A stretch of DNA of 46,145 bases from Methanobrevibacter sp. (GTDB taxonomy: Archaea > Methanobacteriota > Methanobacteria > Methanobacteriales > Methanobacteriaceae): contig NZ_JAFYHP010000018.1 in assembly GCF_017539065.1 (NCBI RefSeq), positions 1 to 46,145 on the forward strand. Reading direction: 5' to 3'. The notes beneath the pieces were generated by a model. That model was not told where the DNA came from and did no database searches. It saw only the letters and a program-made list of their open reading frames with translations. Positions within the stretch are counted from its first letter, which is position 1, and every line of letters starts with the position of its first letter. Position numbers and translations under genes: made by a program. Shown here in pieces: positions 26,582 through 34,999 of the stretch.

Positions 26582-27832
26582 ATGATAGAATTAGTTATAG
26601 CTTGTTTTATAGGAATAGCAATAGGAACCACAACAGGAATGACACCTGGCATACATGTGAATACCGCCGGAGCGACACTGTTTGCATCCTCAACATTTTT
26701 ACTGACAATCGTATCACCGGAATTTTTATGCGTACTTATGGTATCAATGTCAATTGCCCATGCACTGATTGAATTTGTCCCCTCAATGCTTTTGGGAGTC
26801 CCGCAGGAAGGCACTGCAACATCAATCCTTCCGGGACATAGAATGGTATTGCAAGGGAGATCAAAAGAAGTAATCAGAATCGTATCCGTCGGAGGTTTTG
26901 GAGCAATTATAGTAACTATCCTGATGCTTCCGATCTTTGCGATTGCCCTGCCCGTCCTGCATGACCTGACAAAACCGTTTACCTGGATAATATTGCTTGT
27001 TGCATCAATTTATTTAACTTATAGCTTAACAGCAAATTTTAGAGACTTTTTATGGGCGATTTTATTATTTATCCTTTCAGGAATTCTTGGTTGGGTGATT
27101 TTTCAAACGCCAATTTCTTCAGGAACTACATTAATGTGTACATTTTCCGGGCTTTTCGGAATAAGCACGATACTTTTCAGTTTGAATGATTCGTCAATAC
27201 TTCCCCATCAAAATCCGTTTTACGAGCTCAACATTGACTATGGCAAATTCAAAAGCATTTTTGCAGGAGGAATTACCGGTGCGATACTCGGCTTTCTGCC
27301 GGGCTTTGGACCTGCACAGGGAACGGTAATCGCCCAAGCGGTTAGCGGTACAAACGACAATAATGATGACGACACAGTGAACTTCTTATTGGCCACTTCC
27401 GGACTGAATATTTCTGATTGCCTGTTTTCATTGATTGCAATCTACATTATAGGAAACCCAAGAAGCGGAATAGCCGTTTACATGTCCTATTTAATCTTTG
27501 AAATGGGTTTGAACCATTTGGCAATCTTTATATTTGCATCCCTAATAGCGGTTTCCGTTTCACTGGTGCTTTCATTAAAATTAGGGGATTCCTTTTCAAG
27601 ATTGATGAATATGGTCGACTATAGGAAATTATCGGTTGGGGTGATTTTGCTTCAGATCGCGATTTTATACATTTTTATTTTCTACTATAAAGCCCCAGTT
27701 TTCTATATGACATTGGCTTTGATTACTTCAACCGCAATGGGGATGTTGCCCCATTATATCGGAATCGGAAAATCTCATTTGATGGGAGTTTTGATTATTC
27801 CTGCAATTGTGATTTATTTTCAGATGTTTTAA
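26582..27832 (+). CDS. TctA/DUF112-like polytopic membrane protein
   Basis: 416 aa from ATG 26582; TTG 26561 and GTG 26567 are in frame. It has about ten helices and two glycine/proline-rich repeats, GMTPGIHVNTAG near the start and GFLPGFGPAQGTV mid-protein, which is the inverted-repeat pattern of the TctA (tripartite tricarboxylate transporter large subunit) family. No TctB or TctC partner is adjacent, so the archaeal members probably work alone and the substrate is unknown. There is no RBS; a TTTAAATTA at 26552-26560 fits a leaderless transcript starting at ATG 26582. Confidence 0.72.
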   Translation: MIELVIACFIGIAIGTTTGMTPGIHVNTAGATLFASSTFLLTIVSPEFLCVLMVSMSIAHALIEFVPSMLLGVPQEGTATSILPGHRMVLQGRSKEVIRIVSVGGFGAIIVTILMLPIFAIALPVLHDLTKPFTWIILLVASIYLTYSLTANFRDFLWAILLFILSGILGWVIFQTPISSGTTLMCTFSGLFGISTILFSLNDSSILPHQNPFYELNIDYGKFKSIFAGGITGAILGFLPGFGPAQGTVIAQAVSGTNDNNDDDTVNFLLATSGLNISDCLFSLIAIYIIGNPRSGIAVYMSYLIFEMGLNHLAIFIFASLIAVSVSLVLSLKLGDSFSRLMNMVDYRKLSVGVILLQIAILYIFIFYYKAPVFYMTLALITSTAMGMLPHYIGIGKSHLMGVLIIPAIVIYFQMF

Positions 27833-27888
27833 AAAGAAATTCAATTGCTTAAAACTACATTAATAAGTCTGAGAATCAAATAATATGG

Positions 27889-28785
27889 CTAGATAACCAC
27901 AACATCATCTGCCATTTCTTCTGCTTTTTTAACAATCTCCCCTATGTCCACTCCGGGAAACGCATCGATTACACACAAATCCGCATTGCCAACTTCCAAA
28001 TCCTCAAATCCCAGGTTAAATATTTCATAACCCTCCGAAATGCCATTTATTTCAAGATTATTTTTTAAAGCTTCAATCATTTCAGGGTTTATGTCGTTGA
28101 AGATTACCTTTTCAAATCCGCATTTCAACAAGTAGATTCCCAATGCTCCAAGACCGCACATTCCGTCAATAGCTACTCCTTTTTTAATATTGTTATTGTT
28201 CAGATAGTTATGCAGCCGGACTAGCTTATCTTCAGTGGTCATTGCAACTTCTATGTGGTGCTTGGATTGATTTTTAACCAAAACGATTTTTTCGCCAAGC
28301 AATGTTCTCATAACGTTTATCTGCGTGTCATCGCCTTCAAGGATTTCAAAGTGATTGATTCCGGATGCCTTGTCCAATTGGCCAACTGTGCTCTGCGGAC
28401 TTCCCTTCAAGACGCATTTCACTTCAGGAACCTCATCAGCCAGCCTTGATGCGACTTCGCCTGTGAAATCAGGGTGAAGCAATATCAAAGTCTGCTCTCC
28501 TATGAACTGAGGATTCAAGCTGCTGTAGTAAAAGCCTGACAGCGGCACCGGAGAGTTGCGCCTCAATGTTGCCTTTTCAGGGACTATGCCCTCTTCAATC
28601 ATGACTTTTAATATGTGGCTCATGACAATATCCAAAGGTCTTTTTCCACACTCACATCTCATATGGCCCCCATCGAGAGTTTCAAAATCAACTAATTCTT
28701 TTAATGGAGAAAACTTTTTAATTTGAACGTCATGGCATTTTTCACATGGCTCAAGCGCTTTAATTTTATCGTCAATATTTAAGAT
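27889..28785 (-). CDS. Zinc-finger class I SAM methyltransferase, with unusual start
   Basis: 257 aa from the first ATG (28662), but the frame stays open to a TGA at 28798-28800. The upstream part reads EPCEKCHDVQIKKFSPLKEL, completing a CxxC...CxC zinc site with MRCECGKRP. The C-terminal half is a Rossmann methyltransferase (AIDGMCGLGALGIYLLKCG; VIFNDINPEMIEALKNNL). An RBS-like AGAGGTGG on the minus strand (28790-28797) precedes only an ATC (28785) or ATT (28776), so I extend to 28785. The substrate is unknown; tRNA or rRNA is possible. Confidence 0.7.
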   Translation of the reverse strand: MLNIDDKIKALEPCEKCHDVQIKKFSPLKELVDFETLDGGHMRCECGKRPLDIVMSHILKVMIEEGIVPEKATLRRNSPVPLSGFYYSSLNPQFIGEQTLILLHPDFTGEVASRLADEVPEVKCVLKGSPQSTVGQLDKASGINHFEILEGDDTQINVMRTLLGEKIVLVKNQSKHHIEVAMTTEDKLVRLHNYLNNNNIKKGVAIDGMCGLGALGIYLLKCGFEKVIFNDINPEMIEALKNNLEINGISEGYEIFNLGFEDLEVGNADLCVIDAFPGVDIGEIVKKAEEMADDVVVI

Positions 28786-28838
28786 AAAACCACCTCTTCA
28801 TTTTAATATTGTTTTTTAGATGTAATAATTCTTTCAAA

Positions 28839-28869
28839 AGTAATAAAAACTATATTAATTAGTATTACT
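28839..28869 (+). promoter_or_regulatory. AGTATTACT box at promoter of pilus-type ATPase gene
   Basis: One exact AGTATTACT (28861-28869) and a degenerate AGTAATAAA (28839-28847) flank ACTATATTAA, a possible TATA. The layout copies that at hmd and cbiM, but with only one exact box it is weaker. Confidence 0.35.
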
Positions 28870-28907
28870 AATCAGTAACTATAACCTAAATCACCATGGT
28901 GAAAATT

Positions 28908-30320
28908 ATGAATGATGAGATATTACCGCAATATGATGTAGCAAGACAAGACTATTCCCAAAAGGAAAAAATTCTTTTGGGGGAAATGCGTGAAAACCTG
29001 GTTGATCTGGCAATGTCTGCCGGCGAAAATTACCATATCAGCGAAGAGAAATTACTGAACGACATTAAAAACTTCTTATTTTTAAGATTGAATGAAAATC
29101 ACGTTTCAGACGAATATTTGAACAGTCTATCGGGAAAATTCCTAAGAGACATTATAGGATATGGGGAAATTGATTCATTAATACAGGACGATGAGCTGGA
29201 GGAAATCATGATAATCGGAACCGGAAAGCCGATTTTTGTCTACCACAGAAAATACGGAATGATGAAGACAAACATTCAGTTTAGCGACGAACAGGAAATA
29301 CGAAATCTGATAGATTCCATTGCAAGACAAATAAACCGCAGAATAGACCAGGAATCCCCAATCCTTGATGGAAGATTGGTTGACGGTTCGAGAATAAACG
29401 CCACAATACCTCCAGTTTCGCCTGACGGACCTTCACTTACCATCCGTAAATTCAAAAGAGACCCGTTGACGATAATCGATTTAATCAACTCAAAAACAAT
29501 ATCACTTGATCTTGCAGGATTCTTCTGGCTGTGCATCGACGGGCTTGGGGTAAAGTCCGCTAATGCAATCATCTCAGGAGGGACAAGCTCCGGGAAAACG
29601 ACAACGTTGAATGCACTATCGGCGTTCATCAACCCAAATGAAAGGATAATCACGATTGAAGATACATTGGAGCTTCAGATTCCCCATGAGCATGTAATCC
29701 GCATGGAAACCAGACCCGCAAACGTTGAAAACAAAGGGGAACTTACCATGAATGACCTTGTCAAGAACTCACTCAGGCAGCGTCCGGACAAAATAATCGT
29801 TGGCGAAGTTAGAGGCGAAGAGGCAATAACTCTCTTTACAGCCTTAAATACCGGCCATTCAGGTTTCGGAACACTGCATTCCAATGACGCCCGAGAGACT
29901 ATAACCCGCCTAACAAACCGGCCGATGTCTGTTCCAAAAATCATGATACATGCAATTGATTTCATCATCATGCAGAACCGGATTTATACCCCCTCAGGGG
30001 TTTCATTCAGAAGAATCAGCGAGGTTGCCGAAGTGGTCGGAATAGAGGAAGGGACAGTGCAGCTGAATACAATCTTTAAATGGAATCCTGAAAGGGATAC
30101 GATTGACAATATCGGCATAACCAGCAATACCTTAACGCAAATCGCCAATTTAAGTGGAAAGGCAATAAATGAGCTATATTATGAAATCGAGAATCGGAAA
30201 CTGGTTTTGAAACACATGATTAATCATAATATTCGCTCGGTTGAGGAAGTGAACAATGTTATTGAGTTGTATTATAAAAAACCCCAGAAAGTTTTAAACA
30301 ATATTATCCTAAACAGGTGA
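28908..30320 (+). CDS. Type II/IV secretion-type ATPase (archaeal pilus assembly, TadA/CpaF-like)
   Basis: 470 aa from ATG 28908, with GGTGA 6 nt upstream; ATG 28896 is in frame. Walker A is [16 protein letters not shown], Asp/Glu box [12 protein letters not shown], Walker [13 protein letters not shown] and His box [16 protein letters not shown]. This hexameric ATPase drives assembly of archaeal type IV pilus-like filaments. The membrane platform gene overlaps directly after it. No pilin gene with a class III signal peptide is adjacent. Confidence 0.88.
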   Translation: MNDEILPQYDVARQDYSQKEKILLGEMRENLVDLAMSAGENYHISEEKLLNDIKNFLFLRLNENHVSDEYLNSLSGKFLRDIIGYGEIDSLIQDDELEEIMIIGTGKPIFVYHRKYGMMKTNIQFSDEQEIRNLIDSIARQINRRIDQESPILDGRLVDGSRINATIPPVSPDGPSLTIRKFKRDPLTIIDLINSKTISLDLAGFFWLCIDGLGVKSANAIISGGTSSGKTTTLNALSAFINPNERIITIEDTLELQIPHEHVIRMETRPANVENKGELTMNDLVKNSLRQRPDKIIVGEVRGEEAITLFTALNTGHSGFGTLHSNDARETITRLTNRPMSVPKIMIHAIDFIIMQNRIYTPSGVSFRRISEVAEVVGIEEGTVQLNTIFKWNPERDTIDNIGITSNTLTQIANLSGKAINELYYEIENRKLVLKHMINHNIRSVEEVNNVIELYYKKPQKVLNNIILNR

Positions 30321-30325
30321 GAGGA

Positions 30326-31231
30326 ATGACAAATGACTTCTTTATTTTAATTGGAGAGATTGCACTATCCATCATTAGTATCTTAAAGAGCTTATCCTTT
30401 AAAAATATTAAAATTGACACCTCCAAATCAGCTGAAATCAATTCTGCAATATTTTCAAAATTGGACCTGAGCACTCAACCTGTTAGGAGAAGTGAAACAA
30501 GGGCGGACAGCATAAGGGACGAATTATTGGAGTACATGTTAAATAAGTATGTTTTGATACTATTTCCAATTAGTTTAGTCCTATTAACCTTACTAACAAG
30601 TTTGGAGATTGGCGGAATGTATTTTGTTGGCGTAATAATGTTCTATTTGTTTTTGTTATATTATCCCCAAATGAAAGAGCAAAGAGGCTACGCTGATTTG
30701 AATCAGGAACTTCCCTATGCATTAAGACATATGGGGATTGAATTGAAAGCCGGAAGAGGTCTGCATGATGCATTAGCTACAATCAGCAACGCCGATTATG
30801 GATCTCTTTCAAAGGAATTTACCCGAGTCTTGGAAGAGATTAAATTCGGCAAATCAACAGAAGATTCATTGCTTGAAATGAGCCACAGGGTAAAATCGGA
30901 TGGTTTATCACGTGCCATCCATCAGATTATCGGCACCTTAAGAGTTGGAGGAAATCTTGCAGGAAGTTTAGAAATTATAGCTGGCGATATTTCATTTGAT
31001 ATGCAAATAAAATTAAAAGAATATTCCCAAAAGCTCAATTCCTTTATTTTAATCTATACATTCATAGCCATCTTGGCTCCGGTAATCAGCCTGATTATGC
31101 TGATGGCAGGTTCGACAGTGATGGGGGACATAATTTCTTCTAAGCTATTGTTTGTAATCTATGCAGTATTTTTCCCGCTGGTCGTGATGTTTATGGGTTT
31201 GTTTATTAAAAAATTAGAACCGAAAATTTAA
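30326..31231 (+). CDS. Type II secretion F-type membrane platform protein (TadC/FlaJ-like)
   Basis: 301 aa from ATG 30326; GGTGA at the ATPase stop serves as RBS. One T2SSF domain (LNQELPYALRHMGIELKAGRGL ... IIGTLRVGGNLAGSLEIIA, here in part: ALRHMGIELKAGRG and GTLRVGGNLAGSLE) with hydrophobic segments before (LILFPISLVLLTLL, YFVGVIMFYLFLLYY) and after it (LIYTFIAILAPVISLIML, FVIYAVFFPLVVMFMG). It anchors the pilus ATPase in the membrane. FlaJ proteins usually hold two T2SSF domains; this one has one, as in Tad systems. Confidence 0.85.
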   Translation: MTNDFFILIGEIALSIISILKSLSFKNIKIDTSKSAEINSAIFSKLDLSTQPVRRSETRADSIRDELLEYMLNKYVLILFPISLVLLTLLTSLEIGGMYFVGVIMFYLFLLYYPQMKEQRGYADLNQELPYALRHMGIELKAGRGLHDALATISNADYGSLSKEFTRVLEEIKFGKSTEDSLLEMSHRVKSDGLSRAIHQIIGTLRVGGNLAGSLEIIAGDISFDMQIKLKEYSQKLNSFILIYTFIAILAPVISLIMLMAGSTVMGDIISSKLLFVIYAVFFPLVVMFMGLFIKKLEPKI

Positions 31232-31265
31232 AAAATAAGGGTTTAAAAGATTGTGTTAAACCCTT
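31231..31265 (-). terminator. Terminator of DUF4012-like gene
   Basis: On the minus strand, AAGGGTTTAA-CACAATCTT-TTAAACCCTT (stem 31237-31246/31256-31265) is followed by ATTTTTT. The stem overlaps the last codons of the minus-strand gene. Confidence 0.7.
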
Positions 31266-31962
31266 TGGATGCCAATAATCCTACGAAATCGCCTTGTGTA
31301 TCCATGACAATATTTCCTTTGGAATATTGGTCAAGTGCCGCATTAACCATTGATGATTTAATTGAATCATCTTTTGAAGCCGCATTGGCTGCTGCCTTGA
31401 CAATTTCAAGGACCGCATCTCCTCTTGATACGCCGTTACCCCAATCTTCTTCACGTATGATGTCGATACCGCTCGCAGTTGTTAGTTCGCCATTCACATC
31501 TAATGGTCCGGCAGCTGAGAGTATTGCATCCAATGCCTGACTATTGATAGCCACAACGGAATCGATTTGAGTGCCGGTACGATATTCAACTATTTCTTTT
31601 GCATACTGCATTCCTACAGAATTATCTGCATCCCAGAATGCATCGTGAAGTAATAACGCTGATCCTGCACCTTGATTTTGCGCTTCTTGCGGTTCGGCTG
31701 CGGTTGGGTGAGTCATACCTCCAGGGTAGACAGCAGAATAATTTTGGATAGTACCATTTTCTAAATTAATAATGAATGCCATGTCACAAGCACCCATTCC
31801 CGGCCTTTGTTCGCTTTCATCTATTGCACATACCAATATGTTTTTATTTCCCTGAACAAGGTCACTGTCATGACTCATGTACAATGCACCGCCGATTACC
31901 GCCAGCAGTCCAATGAAAACAACAATCAATATGGCAATAATAAGTCTTTTTGTTCTAGTCAT
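31243..31962 (-). CDS. DUF4012-like membrane-anchored extracellular protein
   Basis: 239 aa. One N-terminal helix (LIIAILIVVFIGLLAVIGGA) after a basic start, then an outside domain with ILVCAIDESEQRPGMGACDMAFII, VEYRTGTQIDSVVAINSQAL and AAGPLDVNG, which resemble DUF4012 and LytR-CpsA-Psr-type folds. In other organisms such proteins are linked to cell-wall polymers, but no activity is shown here. RBS AGGTAA lies before ATG 31962. It converges with the pilus genes and has its own promoter near 32010-32030. Confidence 0.62.
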   Translation of the reverse strand: MTRTKRLIIAILIVVFIGLLAVIGGALYMSHDSDLVQGNKNILVCAIDESEQRPGMGACDMAFIINLENGTIQNYSAVYPGGMTHPTAAEPQEAQNQGAGSALLLHDAFWDADNSVGMQYAKEIVEYRTGTQIDSVVAINSQALDAILSAAGPLDVNGELTTASGIDIIREEDWGNGVSRGDAVLEIVKAAANAASKDDSIKSSMVNAALDQYSKGNIVMDTQGDFVGLLASKGFNTIF

Positions 31963-32044
31963 AAAATTACCTACATTTAGTTAATTAATCTAAAACCATA
32001 TTATTATTTTAGTTTCATTATAAATATATTTAGGTATAAATTAC

Positions 32045-32335
32045 TAAAAAAATGAAAAAATAAGGATAGGTGAAATTAAATATGGCGAACATATTTAATT
32101 TCTGAGAGTAGTTATGTATTTTTTAAAAGAATTGGTGTTTAAAATCTGAGGAGAGCAACACCAATCGTGTTTTCGGAAAATTATTGGCAGATAAATTTCC
32201 AAGTATCAAATTAGAAAATTGTGAAAAGCTAATTCAATACCCAATATCTATATTTTGGAGATTGTATTATTATTGACTAATAATATGTTTTGTTAAGTGA
32301 AAATTTAGGCATGCCTAAATTTATGTCTCACTTGT
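32045..32335 (-). ncRNA. Candidate iron-responsive small RNA
   Basis: The 603-bp gap 31963-32565 has no ORF. On the minus strand a BRE/TATA (CGAAACATTTATATAC, within 32355-32373) predicts a start near 32335. Downstream are hairpin ATTGGTGTT/AACACCAAT (32131-32139/32157-32165), whose minus-strand loop contains CTCTCCTC, and a 13-bp hairpin GAAATTAAATATG/CATATTTAATTTC (32072-32084/32090-32102), followed by TTATTTTTTCATTTTTTT. The previous operon ends in its own terminator and the next gene has its own TATA, so this stretch is a separate unit. Two iron-type palindromes flank the TATA. The loop could pair with Shine-Dalgarno sequences. Untested. Confidence 0.5.
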
Positions 32336-32391
32336 ATAAAAGTAGAACTTCATAGTATATAAATGTTTCGAAATTTTTAGGTGCACCTAAA
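32301..32391 (-). promoter_or_regulatory. Iron-type palindromes flanking the small-RNA promoter
   Basis: A 22-bp perfect palindrome (core TTTAGGCATGCCTAAA) lies at 32301-32322 and TTTAGGTGCACCTAAA at 32376-32391. Both fit the feo boxes exactly and are among the best in the window. Between them is the minus-strand TATA. Confidence 0.65.
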
Positions 32392-32462
32392 TTTTAGGAC
32401 ATTTATACTATAACAATAGTTATATCTATTTATTGCAGCTCAGGTATATAAATGTTTTGAAA
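32355..32462 (-). repeat. Duplicated BRE/TATA promoter element
   Basis: The 19-mer GTATATAAATGTTTCGAAA (32355-32373) recurs at 32444-32462 with one change (C to T). On the minus strand each reads CRAAACATTTATATAC, a good BRE plus TATA. Two tandem minus-strand promoters 89 bp apart are implied; only the downstream one is between iron boxes. Confidence 0.55.
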
Positions 32463-32517
32463 ATATAAAATCAGACAAGCAGTACATTCAACTTAAAACT
32501 AAATTATAACAAAAAAT

Positions 32518-32549
32518 AGAATAAATAAGAGTCATTTTAAGAAAATGAC
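32518..32549 (-). terminator. Terminator of the pth2-mfnE-aEF1B gene run
   Basis: On the minus strand, GTCATTTT-CTT-AAAATGAC (32531-32538/32542-32549) is followed by TCTTATTTATTCTATTTTTTG. It comes 16 nt after the aEF1B stop. Confidence 0.65.
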
Positions 32550-32565
32550 CCGAAAAACATAGTCC

Positions 32566-32835
32566 TTACATTAATCTTCCAACACCAGTAATTTCAAAAC
32601 TGGCAACGCCGTCAATAGCTTGAACCATTTCTTCAACAGGTTCGGATCCGCCTTCACCATCTTCGGTGATGAACTGTAAAACGATAGCTACTAAACCGAA
32701 AGCGATTGGTTCTTCAGTCATTTCATGAAGTTTAGCGCCTTCTGGCATTGAACTTTCGATAGTAGATTTGATAGCTTCTAAATCTACATCAGGACTGTCT
32801 GGCATTATTTTCATTGTTGTTAACACTTCACCCAT
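32566..32835 (-). CDS. Translation elongation factor 1-beta (aEF1B)
   Basis: 89 aa, the archaeal EF-1 beta length. MGEVLTTMKIMPDSPDVDLEAIK at the start (in part: GEVLTTMKIMPDSPDVDLE) and EEPIAFGLVAIVLQFITED and the C-terminal IDGVASFEITGVGRLM are family hallmarks. It exchanges GDP for GTP on aEF1A. RBS AAAGGAGG precedes ATG 32835. It is the last gene of a minus-strand run with a zinc ribbon and mfnE. Confidence 0.93.
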   Translation of the reverse strand: MGEVLTTMKIMPDSPDVDLEAIKSTIESSMPEGAKLHEMTEEPIAFGLVAIVLQFITEDGEGGSEPVEEMVQAIDGVASFEITGVGRLM

Positions 32836-32855
32836 TCTAATTCCTCCTTTTAAAT

Positions 32856-33017
32856 TTATGGTCCTTCAAAACCACATTCACATTTGTAACCGTGACCAAA
32901 AGTACGGCATTTTTCACATCTTGCAATTTTTGCTCCACATTCTGGGCATTCGAATTCGACGAATGTGCCAGTTAATGGAATTTCTTGTTTACATGAAATA
33001 CATTCAACTTTTTTCAT
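32856..33017 (-). CDS. Small zinc-ribbon protein (HVO_2753-type)
   Basis: 53 aa. Eight Cys in four CxxC/CxC pairs (CISC, CPEC, CEKC, CEC) predict two zinc sites. Such proteins are widely found in archaea next to the aEF1B gene, as here (20 nt upstream of it), and probably act in translation or RNA binding, though the exact role is not established by this sequence. RBS AGGTGA precedes ATG 33017. The mfnE stop is 1 nt upstream. Confidence 0.85.
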   Translation of the reverse strand: MKKVECISCKQEIPLTGTFVEFECPECGAKIARCEKCRTFGHGYKCECGFEGP

Positions 33018-33018
33018 T

Positions 33019-33687
33019 CTATTCACCTATTATTTGTGTGTAATCGAAGTTATAATCATTTATATTATCGTCTATTAAAGACATTACCCTTTCTGGGAAC
33101 TTCCCATTCACAACATAACAATCAGTCCCATACCTCAATAAAAGAGTCGGTAACATTACATCAATCGATGACTCTTGAAAAGTCAGTAATGTTGTTGCAT
33201 CGATTTTACTTATGAATGTTGAACCTGGCTCTTTCGGTTCTTGGGTATATATACCATTTACATTTGTTACTATTAAAAGGTTTGCATTTAGAAGGTGCGC
33301 CACATAGGCTGCAATCGAATCTGAAGTAACATCCCAACTGCATTCGAATGGATCTTCTTTTCTTAAAAAGTCTGAAACGATGAAAATTGGAGTATATCCT
33401 TCATCAGATATCTCATTAACTTCTTCCAGCGTGTAGGCCAGCTTTGCAGATTCGACCTTGTCATTTACAAGCTTGGCTATGATGTCCATACAATCTATAG
33501 CTGTCCAGTGGTTGGTTTCCTCGGAAAAGTTGATTTGTGAGTTGTATTTTCTAATAAGATTGGCAAATTCCCCTCCTCCTAAAACAATGGCAGAATCTGT
33601 GCCTTCAAGTTGTTCTGCCAAATCTATTGCATAATCCGGAAACAAACTGCCCCCTATTTTTACAACCTGTTTTATGATGATAATCAC
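33019..33687 (-). CDS. mfnE: [5-(aminomethyl)furan-3-yl]methyl phosphate kinase (methanofuran biosynthesis)
   Basis: 222 aa of the amino acid kinase family. [11 protein letters not shown] and [16 protein letters not shown] at the N-terminus form the phosphate-binding loops; [18 protein letters not shown] and [12 protein letters not shown] are the second half. MfnE phosphorylates (aminomethyl)furanmethyl phosphate to the diphosphate used for methanofuran assembly, so it supports the first step of methanogenesis from CO2. The start is GTG 33687; the RBS is weak (AGGG), and the N-terminus is several residues longer than usual. Confidence 0.85.
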   Translation of the reverse strand: MIIIIKQVVKIGGSLFPDYAIDLAEQLEGTDSAIVLGGGEFANLIRKYNSQINFSEETNHWTAIDCMDIIAKLVNDKVESAKLAYTLEEVNEISDEGYTPIFIVSDFLRKEDPFECSWDVTSDSIAAYVAHLLNANLLIVTNVNGIYTQEPKEPGSTFISKIDATTLLTFQESSIDVMLPTLLLRYGTDCYVVNGKFPERVMSLIDDNINDYNFDYTQIIGE

Positions 33688-33732
33688 GACCCTGTTTAAT
33701 TAAAAATATGATTCATTAAATTAATAGTTAAG

Positions 33733-34071
33733 CTATAAAAGTTTTAAATCCCCAGTCAATTCATCGATTATTTCATCTTCATCCGGACCGAGTGCCAAAA
33801 CTGTAACGCTTGAGGTAGGTATCTGAGTCCTTCCTGCATCAACTACCAAATAATTGGCAATGCCTTTAGCATCCGCTAACTTTTTAAGTTCAGTCAGTTC
33901 TTCTAAAGTCTGAACTTTCAAAATAACTTTGCCATAAGCTTCATTTTCCCATTTCCTAATTTTATCTGCAGGGGATTTCTTATATGCTCCAATGGAGCCA
34001 TGGCAACACTGTGCAGCGATTTTCCCTTTTCGCATTTTTAAATCTGTTCTTACAATCATTACCTGTTTCAT
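33733..34071 (-). CDS. pth2: Peptidyl-tRNA hydrolase, archaeal type
   Basis: 112 aa, standard Pth2 size. MKQVMIVRTDLKMRKGKIAAQCCHGSIGA (in part: VRTDLKMRKGKIAAQCCHG), YLVVDAGRTQIPTSSVTVLALGP (in part: DAGRTQIPTSSVTVLALGP) are family motifs with the catalytic Lys and Asp. It releases tRNA from stalled peptidyl-tRNA. It lies 45 nt upstream of mfnE on the same strand. Confidence 0.94.
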   Translation of the reverse strand: MKQVMIVRTDLKMRKGKIAAQCCHGSIGAYKKSPADKIRKWENEAYGKVILKVQTLEELTELKKLADAKGIANYLVVDAGRTQIPTSSVTVLALGPDEDEIIDELTGDLKLL

Positions 34072-34129
34072 CTTATCATTATTAGATATTTAATTATGAA
34101 TAAAAAAACTTTTTCATAAATCCAATTTA

Positions 34130-34251
34130 AACTAAAAAAATAAAAAAAGCATGGAAAACATTAATATCAGTTTTCCAATCCGCCATGGAGATGCAAAAAA
34201 TGCCTCCAGTATAATGCTTCTAAATATTTGATTGTTGGGATTGGTCCCAAC
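34130..34251 (-). ncRNA. Structured 3' UTR or small RNA with junction fold and terminator
   Basis: Closing helix AAGCAT/ATGCTT (34147-34152/34214-34219) encloses two hairpins: TGGAAAAC/GTTTTCCA (34152-34159/34170-34177) and GGAG-AT-GCA/TGC-CTCC (34187-34195/34201-34207). A separate hairpin GTTGGGA/TCCCAAC lies at 34234-34240/34245-34251. On the minus strand the closing helix runs straight into CTTTTTTTATTTTTTT, a terminator tract. It follows the stop of the Ser/Gln-repeat gene by 13 nt, so it is its 3' UTR or an RNA processed from it. Confidence 0.4.
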
Positions 34252-34264
34252 AAACATTGCCTTA

Positions 34265-34822
34265 CTATAATTTAAAGTACACAAACACAATAGCTAGAAT
34301 AACTATTATAACTGCAATAATTTGTAGCAATAAGTAGAAATTGAAACTAGGACCTTCGTCTTCAGGAAGATCTGTAAGATTTGTAGTATTTGTGACATTT
34401 TTTGTAATATTAGTAGTATTGGCTAAATCGTCAGTCGCATCAGTTGAGTAATCAGCTGAACTGTAAGTTGGTTGGGAAGTAGTGTAAGAATAAGAACCTT
34501 GGCTACTGTAACTAGGAGTATTTGAACTACTCTGACTGTTAGAGTCCTGACTTGCCTGATTACCTGAATCCTGACTGCCCTGATTGCCCGAATCCTGACT
34601 GCCCTGATTACCTGAATCCTGACTGCCCTGATTACCTGAATCCTGACTACCTTGATTACCTGAATCTGAACTGCCTTGATCGCCTGAATCGGAAGCGTCT
34701 GAAGAAGAACCGTCTCCAGAATCTGAACTACCTTCCTGAGCAGCATCCGCAAATGCCACACCACAGGCAGACATTAATATTACTAATGCCAAAAGCACAC
34801 TAAGAATTTTTTTAATATCCAT
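34265..34822 (-). CDS. Ser/Gln/Asp-repeat surface protein with C-terminal membrane anchor
   Basis: 185 aa. Signal peptide (ILSVLLALVILMSACGVAFA), a low-complexity middle made of SGNQGSQD repeats and Ser/Tyr/Thr-rich sequence, several NxT/S sites (NTTNITKNVTNTTNLT) for N-glycosylation, and a C-terminal helix (FYLLLQIIAVIIVILAIVFVYF) with a two-residue tail. It should sit on the outside of the membrane as a flexible stalk. RBS AGGTGG precedes ATG 34822. Function unknown. Confidence 0.7.
   Translation of the reverse strand: MDIKKILSVLLALVILMSACGVAFADAAQEGSSDSGDGSSSDASDSGDQGSSDSGNQGSQDSGNQGSQDSGNQGSQDSGNQGSQDSGNQASQDSNSQSSSNTPSYSSQGSYSYTTSQPTYSSADYSTDATDDLANTTNITKNVTNTTNLTDLPEDEGPSFNFYLLLQIIAVIIVILAIVFVYFKL
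34545..34690 (-). repeat. 24-bp tandem repeats encoding SGNQGSQD
   Basis: About six tandem copies of a 24-bp unit, each coding for SGNQGSQD or a close variant. The central units are nearly identical at the DNA level, so copy number could change by slippage or recombination without shifting the frame. Confidence 0.85.
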
Positions 34823-34999
34823 TTAACCACCTATATCTTCAATATAAAATTGACTTATATATTAATAATTTTTAATTCATCATATTAAAACTTTTATTAA
34901 ATTATGCGATAAACAATCCCGACAAATCCAAAATTTTACAATAATTTAATTAAATAGAATCAACAAAATAATTTACATTATATTTATAAGGAGATTATA

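Noticed and set aside
34545..34690. Tandem repeats considered as a CRISPR array
   Set aside because: The units are contiguous with no unique spacers and lie in a coding frame.
34423..34764. Alternative minus-strand ORF over the SGNQGSQD repeats
   Set aside because: It arises because the 24-bp repeat stays open in more than one frame. The frame with the signal peptide and C-terminal helix is the real one.
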